A program made the position numbers and the translations under genes. The notes below the pieces were generated by a model. That model ran no database searches, was not told the origin of the DNA, and saw only the letters and a program-made list of their open reading frames with translations. From NCBI GenBank assembly GCA_002917775.1, contig KZ627161.1:762417-826416 (forward strand): DNA of 64,000 bases, written 5' to 3'. Positions 58,634 through 64,000 of this stretch are shown one piece after another; position 1 is the first letter of the stretch, and every line of letters begins with the position of its first letter. The stretch is from Glaciozyma antarctica PI12. Taxonomy: Eukaryota; Basidiomycota; Microbotryomycetes; Kriegeriales; Camptobasidiaceae.

Positions 58634-59799
58634 ATGGACAAGGATTTCGAGGACCTCTGCGCTGCGATCGAGACAGCTCGAAACGCTCTCCTTGCGGAAG
58701 CCTCTCCGACGCCGTCCTCGAGCCAGCAAACGCCGAATCCCTCTCCTTCGAAACGCATCGCCGCCGACCTATGCGGATTCCACCTCTCGCACACGCCCGC
58801 CGAACAAGCGTACGAAGAGCTTCACGACGGCTTTCTCAACAAGCTCGGTCTGCAGCCGAACGGGCGGAACTGGAGGATCGATGTCCTGCGAGCTCTCGAG
58901 ACGACGTTTCCACCACTCACTAGCGCCGCAGAACCCGAATCTTCACATCCGACCTTGACAACGTCGCGCTCGCGAACGACTACGTTGATTGCTTCACTCG
59001 GCGAGGAGCGTCCATCACTGGGTTCGCTGCCGAGGAGTTCAACCTGCGTTACGTCGCTGCGACGCGTGCGAAGCGTCAGCTTGTCCTCTCTCGCTCGCTC
59101 TTCAGGCTCTGCCTACTCGAGCGAGGCCTCCACAAGTACCTTCTCTTCGTCTCCTTCTGTACGAGCATGGCTGACTTGCTGCTCGCAGCTTCATTCTCGA
59201 CGAAACTCCTTCGATCTGCATGCTGTGCTACGAGCTTGTGACGCCCTGCATTCAGTACGATACCGCCTTCCCCGCTCTCGACCCTTCGCTCCCCAACAAC
59301 GTCCCCTCCCCTTCGCCTTCCTCCACCCCCCTAACCCCGCCCTCTCTTCCTTCGACTTCATCACCCCTCCCACCTCTCCTCGCGACCCCAACCTCTCACC
59401 TTCTCCCACTCCCACTCGGAAACGTCCCCGCAGTCCCTCACCTTCCGCCCCCTCTCCCTCCAAACGCCCTCCCCCTCTCGCCCTCCTCACTCCGCCGAAG
59501 TCCCTCCCGAAACCATCCTCGACACCACCACTTTCCCCACCTGCCTCACCTGCGCCACCAGCGCCACCTACGCTCCCCTCCGTCATTTCAGCGAGTTCTA
59601 TCTCGCGCAAAACCTTGAGAAAATGGAGGATGAGGTGGGGGTGGAGGAGAGCTCGTTTGGGAGGTTTGGGAGGGGGAGGGAGGGGAGGGAACAGAGGGTT
59701 GCGAGGAAAGTGAAGAGGGAGATCAGGGTGGGGAGCTTTTGGAGTCAGGAAGGGACGGGAGTGAGTGCGTCACCGGTGAAGAAGCAGAGGAGTGGGTGA
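58634..59799 (+). CDS. Short locus with UvrD/FBH1-type helicase C-terminal end, possibly degenerate
   Basis: ATG 58634 opens MDKDFEDLCAAIETARNALL and HLSHTPAEQAYEELHDGFLN, with no family I know. It is followed by RIFTSDLDNVALANDYVDCF and AEEFNLRYVAATRAKRQLVL. The latter is the motif VI signature of UvrD-type helicases (EE.NLLYVAATRAK), closest to the FBH1 end, and DNVALANDYVD resembles the motif V side. SICMLCYELVTPCIQYDTAF and FPTCLTCATSATYAPLRHFS supply two Cys pairs like a terminal zinc finger. Walker A and motifs II-IV are absent. The coding segments lie in different frames (about 59300-59500) without clear introns. Either a shortened, decayed FBH1-like gene or one with sequence errors. 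End chosen at the frame ending SPVKKQRSG. Confidence 0.5.
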
Positions 59800-61015
59800 T
59801 GGGAATGTATAGTGATCTCGGTCGCGAGCTGCTTTCGAGCGAGGGAGGCGAAAGCGGTCTCTTGAGTTGTTGTCGAGCTCGGATGCTCTCCTACATTCGA
59901 GCAGGAGGAGAGTAGAGCGCGTTGAGCCCGTTCGCTTCGCAGAGGACGCGACAGGATCGCCCCTGGCGCGCGCGACGGAGGCCTCGATCGCAGATGGGAG
60001 CCGCTGCGATTTTTGCTGAACGCGAAGCAGGTGGGAGGCCAGTCGAGTCGGGAGTGCGCTCGTGAGCCCGAACTTTGCTAGGAGCGCGAGAAAGAGGTTG
60101 GGGAGGAGCGAAGAGCAACAAAGGGAGCCGACGCGTGTAAAATCGCGCATGACCTTCTTTTTTGAAAGCGACTTGATTGCCTCGGGCAACAGCGACCGTT
60201 CCTCTGTTGGATATTGACTCAGAACGCAAGAGTAGTTCTCCAGAGCGAGAGAAGAGAGAAAGAAAGGGACCCCGTCGCGAGGAAGAAGTGATCGAGTTCT
60301 CTGTTTGCCAATTTGCTTTCGCGCTGGCCGACCCGCTTCCCTCTTCCCCTCTCATCCTCGCGCTCACTCCCAGTCCCCCTCGCCCTCTCCACCTACTCGG
60401 CGCTCACCCTACCCGACTCGAGCATCCCCTGCGACTCACCTCCCCTCACCGCGAGCAGCTTTGAACCCGTCACTTCGCGCGTACCTCCCGTCACTCCCCC
60501 TTCATTCCCCCGCCTCCGACGCCGCGCGACTTGTTACATCGAATCCCTTCCTTCCTTTTGGATTCCCAAACAGTCCTGCTAGGGCGCGCTCGACTCTGGA
60601 CTAGTGACGCGTGAGTCTTTGCCCTGATCAATTTCAGATCGGTTGCTGGGGATTGGGGAGGGAGAGACGGTCAAGGGGAGGGATTGGACGCGCTCCTTCG
60701 CCTGTGTTGTGCCGAGTAGGGACACGGCGTTCCACCCTGGGGAAGGCGTCGCGAAAGGCTCTCCAGTTGAAGCACCAGGAGCAGTATCGCTGACTCGCGT
60801 GATCTCCTGTCTTCCAGGTCGACCAACAAACTCTCTTTTTCGAGCGCGTCAAACGTAAACTGTGCTGCTGCTAGGTGCGCGTCTCTCACTGCAGGAATCA
60901 CGGACAATTTGGTATGTTGAACGCGCGCTGACTCCTCGTCACACAGGCTTGATCTCGGTCCCGCCTTATCCCCTCCTTCCCTCCCCTCCCCTCCCCTCGC
61001 CTACTCCCTCTGGCC
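59800..61015. other. Long leader/promoter region of the forkhead gene
   Basis: About 1.2 kb without a recognisable protein. Splice signals suggest 5'UTR introns on the plus strand: donor GTGAGTCTTT at 60611 with acceptor CTTCCAG ending 60817 (CTGACT branch), and donor GTGCGCG at 60875 with acceptor CACACAG ending 60946 (CTGACT branch). A long, spliced leader suits a regulated transcription factor. Confidence 0.45.
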
Positions 61016-64000
61016 ATGTCCTTCCAAACTTCGCCCACCGCACTCCCTCCTTCCTCCTCGGGCGCCAACCAAACCACTCCTGCCCTCCGACAAAGTCGAC
61101 TCGGCGCGCACCCGTCGTCCTCGTCCTCCTCTCCTCCACCTGAAGTCCTAGCCACGCCACGCGACGGGGAACGAATAGATGGCAAAGATAGGGGGAGGGG
61201 GAAGAAGGGGAGCAAGCCGGTCGATACGCGTCGCAGCGTTCGCGTGAGGGAGTCGTCGGGCAATCGCTCTTCCCCGGCCCCAAAGGAGGACGTCGTAGCG
61301 AAGGACGAACCCGCCATTACCGAACACACCTCCAACGAACCGCCCCGTCGCGCCCCCTCCCTCCCATCCCAGTCGCGAGCGACTTCGCGCGTCCATCCTC
61401 GCCCGACTCTCCCTCCTCGCCCTACTCCCGCCGTCATCTCCACCACGCTCGCCATCGCTCAAGCCCACGGCATCACGGCAGATCAGTTCGAGGAAGCTAG
61501 GCAGCAGGTTATGCGCTTCCTGCGCACGGATGCCGTCCCGACTCAAGTCGTTCCTCAGGACAAAGGGAAGGGCAAAGCCGCGTCTCACAAGCGAAGCACT
61601 AGCCTCGTCACATCAAACGCGTCGGCACTGGGCCCCGCCTCGAGCACAGGAACAATGTCGCGTAGCTCGACTCCTGCACTCGTCTCGACCCTTTCCGCCA
61701 CCTCCCTCCCCCCTTCCCCAGTCGCCCCTCGTTCTGCCCCTTCGACGAGCACCATCCCGCAGAGCCAGACCTTCACGTCGCCTACCTCCGCCTCGGAATC
61801 GATCGTCGCCAGCGGTCGAACAATTCGGGCGCGTGCCAGCCTGGAGGAGATCGCGGAGAGGACTGGGGACAAGAAGCGGCGCGAGGAGGACGCGAGGAAG
61901 GAGCGGAAGATGCGCAGGTGGGCGGAGCAGTCTACGGGCGAGTCGAGCGAGGAGGAGCCGGTGCTGGATCAGGACCACTCGACCTTCGTTGAGCAGGCGC
62001 ACACCCCTCGTCGTAACCAGCACGCGACGCGTCGATCGGCCGCCAACTCGCCTCTCCTCCCCTCCCCAGCCTTCGCTCTCTCGGCCTCTCCAGGATCAGC
62101 TCATGTTCCGCCTAGCTTCCAGGCATCGCTGGCGAAACGCGGGATGATGGAGCGCTTCATGTCGGACCGCGAAGGAGGGAAGGAAGACGTCGAAGCATGC
62201 GATCCCGCCCCGGTCGTCACCCATCCTGCGAACGTCGAGAACGCACAGCTACCTCTTCACGAAGCTCCACTTTCTCCCTCCCCCAACTCTCGCCTCGCCA
62301 ACACCACCAACTCTCCCCCTCGACGGTCGGCGGCCTTCTCCCCCAGCGCGATGATGACCTCCCCCGTACCCTCCGAGGGGTCCGTTCCCTCCCTTTTCTT
62401 CCCCCGACCGTCGCACGACTTCTTCGCAGCGAGCTGGACGAGCTCGAAGCCAACGGGTCGACGAGTCGCAAGAAGTCGTTGAGGAAGCGGGCGGACCGAA
62501 GCGTCGAACGCGTGAGTTTTTCTTCTTTTCGTTGAGCTTCGAGCTTAACTGACGAGCTGTTTGAGCAGACTGGCGATGAGCATCGCTCGAGTCCTTACAA
62601 CACCGGCGACCGACCCGACCAGAGTCCGACGTACTCGTCGAGCCTCACCAAGCGGCCTCTCGACGTCCTGAGCTCCGACGAAAGCGATTCGACGAAGCGC
62701 CCGCGGTGGAGCAACGAACTCCCGCTCAACGGCGACCCGGTTTCGCCTACCCCTTCGACGATCTCGATGCACGCTCCGTCCTTCTGCGACTCGTCCCCTC
62801 CCATGTCCGACAAAGCGTCGAACGCCAGCGTCGTTCGACCCGCCTATCAGCTCATCATGACCCCGAGCCACCCCGCCTCCGCCCCCGACTTCCTCTACGA
62901 CGGCCTCCCCTCCTCCTCGCCCGCGTCCTCTCCGCACGCGTACTCGGACTACGGCGCTCGACCTCGCCCCGTCGCAGCTCCCTCCGCAGCCGGCACCGGT
63001 CCCTCCCCCTCCAGCACCACCTCCTCCACCACCGTCGACAGCAACTCGACGCGCAAGCGAGCTCCTCTCAAGCGCGCCGAAACTCTGCCCGCCATCCTCG
63101 GATCCGAAAGCCACGCCAAACCGCACTGGTCCTACGCGGCCCTCATCGGTCAGGCCGTCTTCTCGACCGAAACGCGCAAGATCTCTCTCGCCGACATCTA
63201 CACGTTCATCATGGCGTCGTACCCGTACTACAAGAAGAGCGACGCGGGATGGCAGAACTCGATTAGGCACAACCTCAGTCTGAACGAGTGCTTCATCAAG
63301 ACGGCGCGCGGGCCCGACAACCCTGGGAAGGGATGCCTCTGGGCGATCGCGCCTGGATGCGAGGAGCAGTTTGCCGACGGAGGGTTTTTCAAGAAGGGAG
63401 CAGCGCCGAACGGGAAGAAGCCCAAGGTCATCAAGGCGGCGGCGGCGAGGTTCGACCCCACGGGTCTTCTACGAGCAGCGGCGTCGGCGAACAAGAGGCC
63501 TCGCGAGGTTTCGCCTCATTCGTCGTCGGCAGGAGCTTCTCCCGCCCCGAGCTCGTCGTCGACTCGTGATTCGGCCTCGCGTCCTTCGAAGCGCGCGCCT
63601 TCCAGGTCGTCGGTCGGCGAATCCTCCTCTGCCGCCTCCCAACCTCTCCTATCGACCTCGAGCCCGCACTCTGCCGAAGCCGTCCCCTCCGCCGCCTCCG
63701 ACATGCCCCAAGCTTCGATCTCCACGATGGGCACTCGAGGATCCCTCGCCTCTCTCGCGTCGGCGGCGTCGGCCGAAGAAGCAAAGGAGAAGCGCGCCAA
63801 TGTCGAGGTTCTTGCGCCAGCGTACGTCCACCGTCCTGCGCCGCGCACCAGCCCCGGAGCGTCGGAGAGCCAGCACCAAGGACACCGTACTCGCCGAGGC
63901 GCCCTCACCTCCCCCGCCCACATGGCCGCCTCCCCTCCGACGTCGGTCTACAACCGCCTCGCAGGTCCCTACCAGCCCATCCTCTTCACCCAGCCGTCCG
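61016..64000 (+). CDS. Forkhead (winged-helix) transcription factor, Hcm1/Sep1-like, partial at right edge
   Basis: The ATG at 61016 starts MSFQTSPTALPPSSSGANQT. A long disordered N-terminus (about 490 residues) contains AQAHGITADQFEEARQQVM and a Glu/Arg coiled coil (LEEIAERTGDKKRREEDARK). An intron at about 62381-62430 (donor GTCCGTT, acceptor CTTCGCAG) joins PSEG to ELDELEANGSTSRKKSLRK, and a second follows DRSVER. The forkhead DNA-binding domain lies at about 63115-63405: HAKPHWSYAALIGQAVFSTE, TRKISLADIYTFIMASYPYY, helix H3 WQNSIRHNLSLNECFIKTAR, and GKGCLWAIAPGCEEQF. A Ser/Pro-rich C-terminus runs past the window end (no stop seen). Yeast Hcm1 and fission yeast Sep1 control cell-cycle genes; which subtype this is, I infer loosely. 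Confidence 0.92.

Overview
This is a window of fungal nuclear chromosome. The GC-rich sequence, genes broken by many short introns (mostly about 45-90 nt, GTGCGT/GTGAGT-type donors, CTAAC or CTGAC before the acceptor), and the gene set (Cactin, FHIP, a HEI10-type RING protein, a Hcm1/Sep1-like forkhead factor, a DHA1 transporter) suggest a basidiomycete. My best guess is a pucciniomycete red yeast of the Sporidiobolales type; that placement is inference. About 27 gene loci are tightly packed on both strands. Coordinates given for a gene span introns, and most exon borders were set by eye.

Layout. 0-5 kb: a HEI10/CCNB1IP1-like meiotic RING protein and an F-box protein. 5-16.4 kb: FHIP (dynein-Hook adaptor), splicing factor Cactin, divergent PUS7, a small membrane protein, and mitochondrial ribosomal protein bS18m. 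16.8-19.8 kb: two same-strand oxidoreductases (a mannitol/sorbose-type SDR and a DFR/GRE2-type NAD-epimerase family enzyme). 19.9-25 kb: a large, intron-rich FUSC/ArAE-type membrane protein holding a run of 11 Ns with identical 107-bp flanks. 25-37.9 kb: a conserved-looking unknown protein, TFIIH helicase SSL2/XPB head-to-head with GARP subunit VPS52, PIN-domain SWT1, and DPH1. 38-43 kb: a flavin-reductase-like protein, RPS18 (uS13), and an unknown membrane protein. 43.8-53 kb: a decayed aspartyl protease copy, an intact aspartyl protease, DEAD-box helicase DED1, and a DHA1 transporter. 53.7-64 kb: an AT-hook protein, a glutathione S-transferase, an SDR convergent with it, a short locus with a UvrD/FBH1-type end, and a forkhead factor that runs off the right edge.

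Most genes are housekeeping: tRNA modification (PUS7), diphthamide synthesis (DPH1), translation (RPS18, DED1), mitochondrial translation (bS18m), transcription/repair (SSL2), mRNA quality control (SWT1), splicing (Cactin), and endosome/Golgi traffic (FHIP, VPS52). I see no operon, CRISPR array, rRNA, convincing tRNA or autonomous mobile element. Several genes need a one-base shift, or an implausibly short intron, to read through (F-box, FHIP, PUS7, AT-hook protein, FBH1-like locus). That points to residual indels in the assembly, decay at some loci, or both. I did not find a convincing new biological system. The most unusual points are the helicase-less FBH1-like locus, the protease relic beside its intact paralogue, the missing in-frame ATG of FHIP, and the six-base last coding exon of RPS18.
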